DNA from: Solanum dulcamara
Lineage: Eukaryota; Streptophyta; Magnoliopsida; Solanales; Solanaceae
Direction: 5' to 3'
Assembly (NCBI RefSeq): GCF_947179165.1
Contig: NC_077238.1
Span: 70,787,257-70,851,256 of the forward strand
DNA length: 64,000 nucleotides
Shown here: in pieces, positions 46,480 to 57,080 of the stretch
Layout of the letters: every line of letters begins with the position of its first letter
Position numbering within the stretch: position 1 is the stretch's first letter
Notes under the pieces: model-generated
Told to the model about the DNA's origin: nothing
Seen by the model: the letters and a program-made list of their open reading frames with translations, nothing else
Database searches by the model: none
Made by a program: the position numbers and the translations under genes

Positions 46480-46990
46480 TTAAAAAATTGACGGAGAAAA
46501 ATCAATGGACTAAAACTAACGGACTCCGTCAATTTTTTAATGATTTTTTTTAAAAAAAATAACGGATGTCTGTCGGTTATTTTTCACGTGAAAACTATAA
46601 TTATTTTTTAAAAGAAAATCTATGGAGCCACTCGTTTTTTTTAAAATGAAAATTGAGGTTATCGATTTTTGAGATGCAAAATTACAATTGAGGAGTATAA
46701 ATTAAAATAATAGAAATATTTCATCAAATAGCATGTGTTATTTTGTGGTGAAATTGTTCAATGTCATAGTAAATATTCGAGTTTGATTTCAAGTTGCTAC
46801 ATTTTTTTAATAAATATTTTTGAAAAAACCGACAGAGCTCATCGATTTTTTTTACAAAGATTTGTATCAATTTTAATTTAAGATAACCGCTCGTTGATTT
46901 TCTTAAACCACAATATTTTTCGATGAGGTCAAGTCCGTCAATATTAGGCAAAAAATCGAGACTGTCTGTTGATCTTGGCCCTTGATTTTT
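46480..46990. mobile_element. CACTA-like subterminal repeats
   Basis: Variants of a CCGTC/GACGG word recur: TTGACGGAGAAA (46489), GGACTCCGTCAATT (46521), TGTCTGTCGGTTATT (46567), AACCGACAGAGCTC (46827) and AAGTCCGTCAATATT (46930). Multiple copies in both orientations over 500 bp resemble the subterminal repeats of CACTA (En/Spm) elements. No CACTA terminus, TSD or transposase was found, so this is a remnant at best. Confidence 0.4.
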
Positions 46991-47167
46991 GACTTATTGT
47001 TTCTGTGTAAATTTATAAATAGAAATTTCATTAATAGCTAAGACTAGAGAAATAGTCATGCTCCTTAACTAATGTTTCTCTAATTACAGACCGTAACTAT
47101 AATTTCATTAGCTACTGAGATTAGTAATTGTGTATTTCACATTTTTGTAGTCATTTATACAAATATG

Positions 47168-47482
47168 TATGACAATTAATTTCTTGATTGATGCTGTAAA
47201 AGCAATTTTGAAATGGAAAATATCCCACAAATCACACTTAATATTTTTCTTAGATTCTCTTCCAAAATGGACTTTTTCTGGGGAGTTTCTTTGACATGAA
47301 ATTAACTCCCTAAAAAAAATATGGCAATTAACTCCTTGATTGATGCAGTAAAATCAATTTTGAAATGAAAAATATCCCACAAATTACACTTTAGTATATT
47401 TCTTTAGAATTTCTTACCAAAATGGACTTTATTGGTAGTTTTTTTGATATGAAATTTAACTCCTACAAAAACATGTCAAAAA
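47168..47482. repeat. Diverged tandem duplication, about 160-bp unit
   Basis: GCAATTTTGAAATGGAAAAT (47203) and CAATTTTGAAATGAAAAAT (47362) head two copies that both continue with ATCCCACAAAT, CAAAATGGACTTT and ATGAAATT..ACTCC. Identity is about 80-85 percent by eye. Confidence 0.75.
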
Positions 47483-47814
47483 AGTACATTATAAATATAA
47501 AATATACAAATACATATGGGTTAAAAATATAAAAATATACAAACCAAAATGTATACAATTATCATTAACATATAGAATCATATAAGATATATAAATGAGA
47601 TATGCTATATAACTATTGTATATATACAACTGATGAATATATACAAACAAACACTTATATATAATTACTGAAAATATACAAATAAAAACAAAAATAAATA
47701 TACAATTAATACAACTATAAAAAATCTACAATAACATTGATACAATACAAATTCATAAAATCATATACAACACCAAAAATTATCGATACAAATACAACTC
47801 ATGAAATTATGCAA

Positions 47815-47990
47815 ATACCTCCATTTCTTCAATATCATCTTGGTCCTCGGACTCAGACTCAATATCATTAGCATCCTTCTTTTTTGATTCCTTGTTGCTA
47901 GTTGCAATTTTCTTGACTTTTTTTCTTTTCTTTTTTGAACCATCACACTTTTGTTCCTCATCTTCTCTGTTTCTATTTTTTGAACATGCA
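47815..47990 (-). pseudogene. Lys/Glu-rich gene fragment
   Basis: One minus-strand frame reads K-K-K-R-K-K-V-K-K-I-A-T-S, then K-E-S-K-K-K-D, then E-S-E-S-E-D-Q-D-D-I-E-E-M-E, ending at a stop near 47817. Coding-like low complexity with a basic nuclear-localisation-like run and an acidic tail is unusual in this AT-rich region. Similar tails occur in proteins carried by Mutator-like elements with Ulp1-type domains; that link is from memory and uncertain. A different frame of the same DNA gives a longer open frame (47761-47991), which I consider a shadow. Confidence 0.4.
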
Positions 47991-48264
47991 TTTATATACC
48001 TAGAGTAATCATATTTGATGGAGTTTGTTCAGTCATGAACTTGCATATATTTGTATATTCTTAATGATGTAACTGCAAAAACTAAATATTGAATGAAGGT
48101 AGATGAAAATTGTTTGAATGAAAGCATAAAAATACAAAACATACAAATAAAAATCTAAAAATTCAATTGAAAACGTCCAATGTAGGTCACCTGAAATTGG
48201 GGGAAGCATGATTTGGAGGGAGAAAAGAAATCTTTAAAATTTCAAAAATAAATATGGTTGAGTG

Positions 48265-48452
48265 CAGTGGTGGAGCCAGGATTTTCAATAAAGGGCTTCA
48301 AAATCTAAAGAAGTAGACACATGGATTAGCCGAAGGGGTTCGACATCTACTATTTATATATAAAAGAATATTTTAACCATATATAAATAATATAATTTTT
48401 CGCCAAAAGGAATTCAGATGAACCCCCTAACCACAATATGGCTCCGTCCTTG
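48265..48452. mobile_element. Short hAT-like MITE (188 bp)
   Basis: The ends are CAGTGGTGGAGCCA and TGGCTCCGTCCTTG, an inverted pair. The flanks GTTGAGTG (48257-48264) and ATTGAGTA (48453-48460) share TTGAGT, a plausible 8-bp TSD with two changes. The interior has GGGGTTCGAC and GAACCCCCT as further inverted words. Confidence 0.7.
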
Positions 48453-48928
48453 ATTGAGTAAAATTAAAATAAAAAATCATAAAATGTGAGAGATGAGAGA
48501 GAATTGATTAAATGTTTAAAAGGATACAAATAAATCATGGGAGAGAGAACAGACAGTTTTGGTTTGATACAAATGAAGTGCATGGCCCGCTTAAAAATAG
48601 CACTCCTAATAAAACAGTAACGGCAAATGGTAATTAGATTAAATTATACATATATTTCGCAATTAACTAGTAAATATTTGTTAATTTATATAATTTTTTC
48701 AATTTATAACACTCGTATCAAATGTCATTTATCAACAAATTTCAAACAAAAATTGTTTCAACAATTTATTGATAAAATCAAATGACACTTTATGTGCAAC
48801 AAGTATTTTTAAAATATGGTGACATTCCGACCCCTTTTCCGGACAAGCATCGATTCACATTTACAAATATAATCTCGAGAATTCATTTAAATCATACATT
48901 AAGAAAAAAATTCCATTACGAAGAGTAA

Positions 48929-49310
48929 GAGCCCGTTTGGATTGACTTTAAGTTGGTCAAAACCAACTTAAAGCCCCTTTTTAGCTTTTGGACATGTTTG
49001 TCTAATGCTACTTTAAGTCATAAAGTTCTTAAAGTCAGTCAAAAATGAAAAGTTAGGATTCCTAACTTTTTTTTTTCAAAGTGCTTAAAGTTATTTTCTT
49101 TGACCATGGAAATTACTTTTATATCCCTTATATTTTAACTAAATTCTCAAACTATCTTTTTTTTATTCTTTTAACCCTAAAATTCATATTATAAGCACTT
49201 TTATCCAAACACTCAACTGTTTGTTTATAAAAATAACTTTCAGCACTTCAAAGTTCTAAAAACACTTCATACATAAAAGTTACTTTTTTTATGTCAATCC
49301 AAACGGGCTC
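48929..49310. mobile_element. PIF/Harbinger-type MITE with TAA TSD
   Basis: The left end GAGCCCGTTTGGATTGAC is exactly the reverse complement of the right end (GTCAATCCAAACGGGCTC). TAA flanks lie at 48926-48928 and 49311-49313. It is 382 bp and non-coding. Inner inverted words (TTAAAGTC, CTTTAAG) extend the pairing, so its RNA could fold into a long hairpin. Confidence 0.85.
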
Positions 49311-49313
49311 TAA

Positions 49314-51420
49314 GTCTTAATTTACCGCAATTATATTCTCCAAAAGTAATACTAGTTTGGAGTTATTTTCTACTTTTTAATTTATACAATTTACTTCGAT
49401 TTGAATCAATCATGTTTTAACATTGATTTTGTAAGATTGTCTTCAATTCTTTGAGGTGTCTTTGTAGACATTTCAAGCTCAAACTAATTAGATCATTAAA
49501 TAATTAAATTTAAAAAGACATTGTCTTTATTTCGAATATCATTTAAAGTCTAAAAATCATTACAATATTGATGATTTAGACCTATTTTGTAATAAAAAGC
49601 AATATGGAATATTATACAAGTAAAAATTACACTTTAATTGACATACTCGGTGAAACCTTAATTCTATTTTTAAATACTTCTACTACTTCTAGAATAATTT
49701 TGATAGTTTGTATAACACTTGACTAAATTGAAAATATATTCAAAATTATAATCAATAAGAACTTACATAAGATATAAATATTTGTGGTGTTATGTAACAT
49801 GCAATAGTTTATATATATGCATGTTTGTGTTTTACGAAATATTACAAAAAATATTATATTTTTAATTGAGAAAAAATTAATTATCATATTATAATTAACT
49901 ATCATGTACTTTATAAATTTATGAGAATAAAATATATATAAAAATTATTAAATAAATATAAGACCTCTTTTTTTAAAATTTGGCTTAAATTCACCTATTC
50001 TATTGAGCCACCACTACTTTCAACAATTTCAAATCACTTGCAGATTCATTTTATTCCATCAATTCTATTTTTTAGTATTTAATACGCATTTTAATGATGT
50101 TACATAGTCTTCAATATAACAAGGATATTAGTATAGTGCTTGTGCAGTTGTGCGTGATTTTATTTAATTTCAGCTAATTTTATTAGTGTAGTGCTTTACT
50201 TTTTATAATTTAAATGATGTCATATTCTAGATAAAATTGTGTTTAAAATTATTAATTGAATAAATAAAATTATTTTATGATAATTTTGTTACAAAATATA
50301 ACGTTATGTTTTAGTAATATGTATATAAGTAGTTAAAATTTTCTTTTCTTTTACTATCAACTCAAATATGTGAGTTTTAATTGTCGTTATACAAATCATC
50401 TACAAAAGAACTTGTTTATTGGTTAACTTGCCACTTGATTTATCATCCCTACTAACTATTTTTTCCTTAATACAACGTAGATATATCTAAACATTTTTTA
50501 CACTAATTCTCTTAAACTAGCAAAGGGGGTGATCAGTTCAATTGAGAGAGATACTCGCCTCTTTTTTAGGAAAGCCATGGAAGTCTACGTTTGTTTTATG
50601 ATATTAAGATTTTTTTTCAATCTTTAAAATGGTGTCATCCCCTTTCATTCATGTCTGATGGATAGAAGTCATTGGGCCTTCGTTCTTTCTATAAGACATC
50701 TTGGTGAAAGAGGACTGAGAACCACAAGACGAGCGCCAAAATGCTAGCACAAACTGCTCTCATCGTGATAAGGGGTGTAGGGACACTAGATCAACGCTTT
50801 TATCATATAAGGGTCCAGACGATCCAAGAGCCTGCCAATAGAACCCAACTCTTAAGAGACTATTTTATAAAATTGATCATTGTTTAATCTTATAAATAAT
50901 GTCTTTAAGTAGAGTCAAATCTTCTTATATTGGTCCTTTGTTATAATAATATTTCACTATAATTGCTTGATTTTATGCGGAATCTATTTTTCATGTTATA
51001 TTTTATTTCTTTATAACAACATTCTACCTATAACAATAATGACATTTATTATGAAAGTACACTTTGTAAAATTGTCCTTATATAGCAACCATATTCAAAT
51101 ATTGTATAATAATATTTGAAAAAAAACTATTATGTTAAAATAATATAAAATATTAAAATATTTATAGTAATTTATCATAAATGTCAGGCACATAGTAAAT
51201 CTCAAATACAAATATGTAAAAGAAAAAAATTGTATTTAAATGGTATCTATAGTTATGGTCAATTTCAGTAGTTGTAATTTGCATTTTCTGATGGAGTTTA
51301 TTTTTCCTAATGTTTAGGAACCTCAAAATCTGCAAGATAAAATATAGGAGATTTTTATTTTTTTTTAAAAAGTCATGTAAATTTTCATGTTAAAATCTTA
51401 AAACTTTATAATAATTGCAA
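49314..51420. other. AT-rich intergenic DNA with a GC-higher island
   Basis: No gene is recognised. A stretch at about 50510-50870 is noticeably less AT-rich (GAGCGCCAAAATGCTAGCAC, CCAGACGATCCAAGAGCC) than its surroundings, with stops in every frame. Confidence 0.4.
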
Positions 51421-51433
51421 GATATTAAATAAA

Positions 51434-51454
51434 AGCGCGCGTGCGCGTACACAC
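51434..51454. repeat. Alternating purine-pyrimidine tract
   Basis: GCGCGCGTGCGCGTACACAC at 51435-51454 alternates purine and pyrimidine for about 20 bases, a Z-DNA-prone composition in otherwise AT-rich DNA. Confidence 0.7.
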
Positions 51455-51701
51455 AAGAGATGCACTATGTAAGAAAATGCATTCAAATTTATTGCACGCC
51501 CATCTACTAAGAGATGCACTATGTAATTGAGAGAAATCAACAAAAAACTTCTTATACATGTCTTGAGGGCAACCTTCATGTAAATTATTCGTATTTTTTG
51601 TCGAGAGAATCTACTAGTTTTAAATGTACATTTCATTCTCATCTAGTATCACTCCATTCTATAAATATGAAACTTGCCTCATAAACTCGTCAAAGATCTC
51701 A

Positions 51702-52169
51702 AACAATTTTGCATTAAAAATCAACCTCTCCCCGCTAATCAAATGAAATAAAATAAGTACGTAGAATCATTTCAAATTTATATGAAATACAATGTGAAAA
51801 TCTGAAATGTATGCTCATTTATCATGTATGATAACTTCGATTATTTAAGATTTTAACTCTAGAATAAAAATACATTATTTTAGCAACGTGTTTAGGTATC
51901 TTTATTTAATCATATATATATTCTCCTTAACAAACTCTGCTGAATATTTCTTATGTAAACATGGAAATGTTTGATAAAGCCTACTATTAAAGAATTCCAT
52001 ATAATTTGTTAGGATAGATATATCCAAAATCTAAACTATTCAACACAGTGTTGTTCAAAACAGAGTCAAAACTGATAACTCAAACAAAAAAAGTTATCAG
52101 TTTAGCGGTTTAGATAACGGTTTAGATTTTTTTATTATCGAGTTATCTGTTCTTAGCCGCTTAACCAAT
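51702..52169 (+). repeat. Left copy of a 470-bp duplication flanking an 8 kb block
   Basis: It aligns with 60148-60636. Shared landmarks in order: AACAATTTTGCAT, TATGAAATACAATGTGAAAA, GTTTAGGTATCTTTATTTAA, ATGGAAATGTTTGATAAA, CCTACTATTAAAGAATT and TTAACCAAT. Identity is roughly 80-85 percent by eye. Its last 120 bases are the start of a TCGGTTA-rich hAT-type element, cut off at the junction. Confidence 0.85.
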
Positions 52170-55100
52170 TTGTTGTATGTTTTTACTGTGATGTCGATCC
52201 TTGCTTGATAGGTGGCTAGACCAACTTCTCCCGATTGGGAATTTATTATTCATTTTTGATCTAGTCGGCTTAGAAGGTTGTCTTTGTTGCTTGCCGTCCT
52301 TTTGGGTTGTAGTTGGGAGATTAGTGGCTGTTGTAATTGTGTGCAGGGTAGTATGGCCTTCTATGCTTTTGTGGTGGTCCTATTTGGTCGCTTCTTTCCC
52401 TTTTCTTAATCATGTTCTTAGTTCTTGACGTTGCGGAATTGTGGTTTGTTCGTTCGGCCTATCTGTTTTGTCTCTTCATGACGGGCTTGGTGTTTGTTGC
52501 AGGAATCCGAGAAGCTGAGGAGTGATTCCTTGTTAAGCCTGAATATTATCGGTGTTCCTCGACGGTTGTGTTGAGAGCTCCTAAGGTTGGATTTGAAATG
52601 TGGACTCGATATGGTGGTGTTCATTGGTTTCTTCAGACTTCAACCTTTGTTGGCGAATGGAAAATTTGCTTAGAAGGTTCATCTACAGGATGAGATCAAA
52701 ATAATTCATGGAATAACCAGTTATTTACTTGTTTAGGAAGCAAGGTTCGCTTTCCCTTTGTGGTTAGCTTGCGGTGTTGTTGTGGTGATTTTGTTCCTTT
52801 TGGGTTATTATCGACCAATTGGCTATGCTTATACACAACCTACCGGCGCAGTTTCCCTTGGACTAGGGTGATTGGCTCAAATTTGCACCCGCTGAGTAGT
52901 ATATGGGTACCCGATGTCAGTTTCCAGAAGTTTCCTTGGTAGAAGAAAGTCAGTTAGTATAGCTTTCTCGCTTGTGGAATGATCGTCCTTTGGAGTAGCG
53001 TATTCTATTTTGGGAAGTTGTGTTTCGACTTGGAGTGTTGGTTCCAGGTGTTTTTGGGGATGAATTTTGGGCTTTGCCCTAGGCTGAGTTGCCCATATTG
53101 GTTGTTATCATCCCTCGATGTTTAGTTGGAGATTTTCTTTCTTTCGAGGTTGCCATCATATGTTTTTTTGGGCGAGATTCAGATGGTGCTAGAGAAGTTA
53201 TGTAAGGCTCCGGGCAGATAGGAGGCTCCTGATGACAAGAAGATGTTGGGCTCAGAGCATAAAACGGGTAGCATTGTTTGTGAGCCAGTTTGCATCTTTT
53301 GAGTGTTATGTATTTGCTCAGTGTTGTGGTATCTGTGTAGTTTTATTATAATCTCGGGTGAGTCTAGTGTGTTCCATTATGTTCGGTTTAGTTGAGTGGG
53401 AGCTAGAGTCTGAAAAAGGAATTGGAGGATTGTTTTGAAGCGGAGGAGTGAATTCAAGAGTTGAATCTTAGCATGAGTTCTGAGTTGGCGTTGTTCTATC
53501 CGAGAGGGTGTCTGTAGGTCTGGAAAGTACATGGGCCCTGTACCCTTATCTTATCTTTCTTTCAGGCTATTTCTATCCATTGACTTTCGAGAACGAAAGT
53601 ACTTTTAGTAGTAGTTGTTGTAATGATTCTCCAGGTCATTTTCTCTATTTTTTTGGTAATTTTAGTATTTAGAGCTTTTCTGTAGTGACCACAAGTCATT
53701 TATGACTTGTTGGGATTGATAATTTAGTCGCCTGGTCGTTCGTTTGAATTTTGTGCAAGTTTGTATATTTTGGAGCTCTTATGAATGATTGACTTAGATC
53801 AAAACATCGGGTAAATGGACTCAAAATGTAATTCTGAAAGTTATGTTAGCTTCGGAATGCCGAGTTTGGTCTAGAAAGACCTTTGGTACGGATCTCGAGG
53901 CTTTTGGATTCATTTCGAGCACCTTTATGGAAGTTGGTTACAATGGAGCTTGGGTTAGAGATCCATTTTTTGTTGAGATGACCTCATTTAGAAGTTTTGA
54001 CATCTTCGTTGAGTATGAAATATCAAATTTAGTGGAGTAACATATCTCATTTGCGTGCACGGGGTTTCGAACGAATCCCAAGCCCCCGTCTGAGCATTTT
54101 GCACACTCCAACAAGATTAGTGGCCACCTCGACTCTATTGGATTTAGTGTTGGGAGTTCCGAGTCTCTTTGAGGGTACACCACATGCAGGTGTGGTTCTT
54201 AGTTCAGCGAGTTGTTCTTGGGCCAGAGGTGGCTTAGTTGGTCTCCCAGTAGGGTTCATTGTCCGTCTCTGAGTATGTGATCAGGTTTCTTGAGTGGGTC
54301 GGGCATACTCCCATATTATTCCCTACTAAGCAGGATATGAGCTAAGAGTTAGTTAGGGGATGGAATTTACCACTCCATTTAGCATCGGAGCACATGATAG
54401 TAGCGGGTCTACTTTTCCCAGGTTGTAGTCATATGAGGGTTCTAGAGCAGGTGTGAATTGAGGCTTATATAGGTGGAGGTAATAGTCCTCGCCATAAGTC
54501 CAATAGTGATAGCATACCACCCCGAGGTGGGCATGATCTCAGTAGATGTCATCTTCCTTCTTGACCTATTAGACAATTAGATTCCAGGTCAGTTTTCTAC
54601 TCTGAAAGTAGAATAGTGTTAGTAATGTGCATCTGATTGTTTAGCTGCTATTGTTTTGATGCTGATGATGGCATGTATTGCATTGACAGTCATCCTCACG
54701 TATTTTTTGGTATGATCCCGATTCATGCATTGGATTTTTACAACTATTTTTGAGAAAGACTAATTTCACTCTTTTACTCTTTAAAACTAATTTTGACGAG
54801 AGTCATACCACTCCTACTACTCTAGTAAATGGTTTTTGGAAATAAGTAGGCATTTGGGATGTGCACACTATTTGATTGATCGGTCGAGCAGATTGCTAAC
54901 CTTTTTCTTACCACATACTAATCGGTCGAGGATATTTTTGACCTTTTTTATGCTGATATGGTCTCATATGTATCTCTGATATCATGACTGAGAAGATCCA
55001 GGAGAATCAATTTTATAAGTCTGGTGAGGGGGGAGCAGGCAAGTATATACTGACTTCTCGCTTCCTCTATGGGTCCCTTCGTCCACATGACCTACTAAAT

Positions 55101-56165
55101 AGGAGGGAGTTGCATGAGTCCTACCTAGTGTGTCAAAAGCTGGGGTAGGTGTATATGCTTTGCTACGGATGACACTATTATAGATGACATTGTGGATTTT
55201 ATTTCATAACTTGCATTCATATACATCACCTATCACCAATATAATTGATTGGTGTTTGCACCTGTCGGTCTTATAGGGGGCCGGTTGGGTTATGTTTGTT
55301 ATTGCTTACCTTTCTAGCTTATGGGGGTCCGGTTAGGTTAATGTTTGACTATATTTATGTATTCTTGTTAAGTTGATAGTTGTATATATGTGAGGCTCAG
55401 ACTTATCTTGAAGTTGGTACTCTCTAATTTGATAAAGTTCGATTGACCTTTAGGCTGTTATGGTGAATAACGGTGATTACCGTCAGTATATCTTTAGATT
55501 AGTTTACTTGAGTGGTATGATACTATGTGATTAGGTTGTTGGGCTAGCACCTCCAAGTATGTTCTTTCTCCTCATTCTCTGGTTCATATTATTTTATTCC
55601 TATATCTCTTTTTGTTTGTATTATTATCATGCGACATCTTTCCTTTAGTTGTTTGTATTATACTTTCCTTATTTACCTGTAGTTTATACTTACATTATCT
55701 TTGGATCTCAGTCGGCCTATGCCTACTAAGTACCTCTTATTGGTACTCATACTACACTTCTGCACCATGTAGATCATAGTACTAGTTCTCACAGTTGATT
55801 TGGACCTCGTGCTGAGCAACTTTCAAAATTCGAAGACTGGGTGAGCTCCTAGCATTCAGATTAGCCATTCTCCCTCTGTTTTGGATAGGATTAGTCTTTA
55901 ATTTACTTTTGGAGAGAGTCTTGTATATATTGTACTTGTAAAGCCTTGTACTCTTATTTTAGTTAGAAGCTCTAATATCGACTGCTGTCAGGTCTTGGGT
56001 TATTTTTATGTATTGGTATTGTTATCGCTCCCTATTTTCCCGATATTGTTCCCCGTTTTCCTTATGTTTTCTTCCGCATGATAGCCCTTTGCTTCTGGTT
56101 TCGAGCTTCTGTTAGGCTTACCTATTAATGGGATATTAGTAGGTGTCATCATGACCTGAGATTTG
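52170..56165 (+). other. Unclassified retroelement-like block
   Basis: About 4 kb, less AT-rich than the surroundings, no intact ORF. Near 54310-54600 the plus strand gives broken gag-like phrases (F-P-T-K-Q, G-G-N-S-P-R, P-P-R-G-G). The right end (55700-56165) reads on the minus strand like the start of a nightshade LTR, with GGTACTTAGTAGGCATAGGC and GTGCAGAAGTGTAGTATGAG, and joins directly to a truncated Gypsy integrase at 56166. I cannot assign a family or find TSDs. Confidence 0.4.
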
Positions 56166-56530
56166 AGTTGGCGAGATCGTTGTAAGCCAGTAATGAAATT
56201 CATATTGATCATCTCTCACTTCCACTTTGAAAGAGCTATGTTGTGAGCTTCGCCACATGGCCTCTTGTTCTCAACCTTAACTCAATGACAATTCGGGCAC
56301 TTCAAAACAAAATCTGCAACATCCCTTTTCATGTCATTCGACCAGTAGACTTCTCTCAAGTCATGGTACATCTTAGTGGAACCTGGATGAATAGAATATC
56401 TAAAACTGTGGGCCTCTACCATGACCCTATCTCGGAGACCATCTGTATTCAAAACACATAATCTGCCTCGGTTCCTCAAAAAACCATCTCCCCCTTATTC
56501 TAAAACATCACCTTCTACTTATTAACTTCT
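56166..56530 (-). pseudogene. Gypsy-2 integrase, truncated
   Basis: Minus strand: the H2C2 zinc domain (56282-56479) has H-P-G-S-T-K-M-Y-H-D-L-R-E-V-Y-W and C-P-N-C. The core starts I-N-M-N-F-I-T-G-L but stops after the R-S-R codons at 56166, where foreign sequence begins. All three catalytic residues, the C-terminus and the 3' LTR are absent. Confidence 0.8.
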
Positions 56531-57080
56531 CCCTTCAACTCAAGTAGAATGGGATCCTTTCTTGCTTCTCCTTCACTTCCATAACTAAAGATGATTCAAC
56601 TCCATTTTGAATAAGAAAACTGCCTTCTTCTGAGTCCATGAAGCAGACTCCTAAGCATGCAAGTTTATGCACTTCCTTATCCAACTCTTTCTTTTCCTCT
56701 TCTAGATGATTGGTACTTCTGGGATAATTCGCTAAAAGCATCAGCAACAACATTAGCTTTATCCGGGTGGTAGAGGATATTCATATCATAATACTTAAGC
56801 TGTTCAAGCCATCTTCTCTACCAAGGTTTAGCTCTTTCTGACTGAAAACATATCGAAGGCTTATGTGGTCAGTGAACACATCCACGTGCACGCCATAGAG
56901 ATAATGATGTCATATCTTCAATACAAATACCACTGCCGCCAACTCGAGATCATGAGTCGAATAATTCCTCTCATGAATTTTAAGCTGTCTGGAAGCATAT
57001 GTTATAATCTTTCTTTTTTGCATCAGAACACAACTAAGTCTTACTCTAAACACATCGCAGTACACAACAAAACTCTATGT
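56531..57080 (-). pseudogene. Gypsy-2 RNase H and linker
   Basis: The stretch 56535-56753 has H-L-E-E-E-K-K-E-L-D-K-E-V-H-K-L-A and E-V-K-E-K-Q, the linker between RNase H and integrase. 56754-57070 gives frame-shifted RNase H pieces (a D-H-K-S-like sequence around 56855-56875, and L-L-K-Y-Y-D-M-N-I-L-Y-H-P). Stops are frequent. Confidence 0.75.

Noticed and set aside
50500..50880. GC-higher island as organelle DNA or an RNA gene
   Set aside because: No match to an organelle gene or tRNA fold that I could recognise; stops in all frames.
52201..54272. Frames of 60-81 codons in the unclassified block
   Set aside because: They overlap on both strands and show no domain; gag-like scraps run in other frames with stops.
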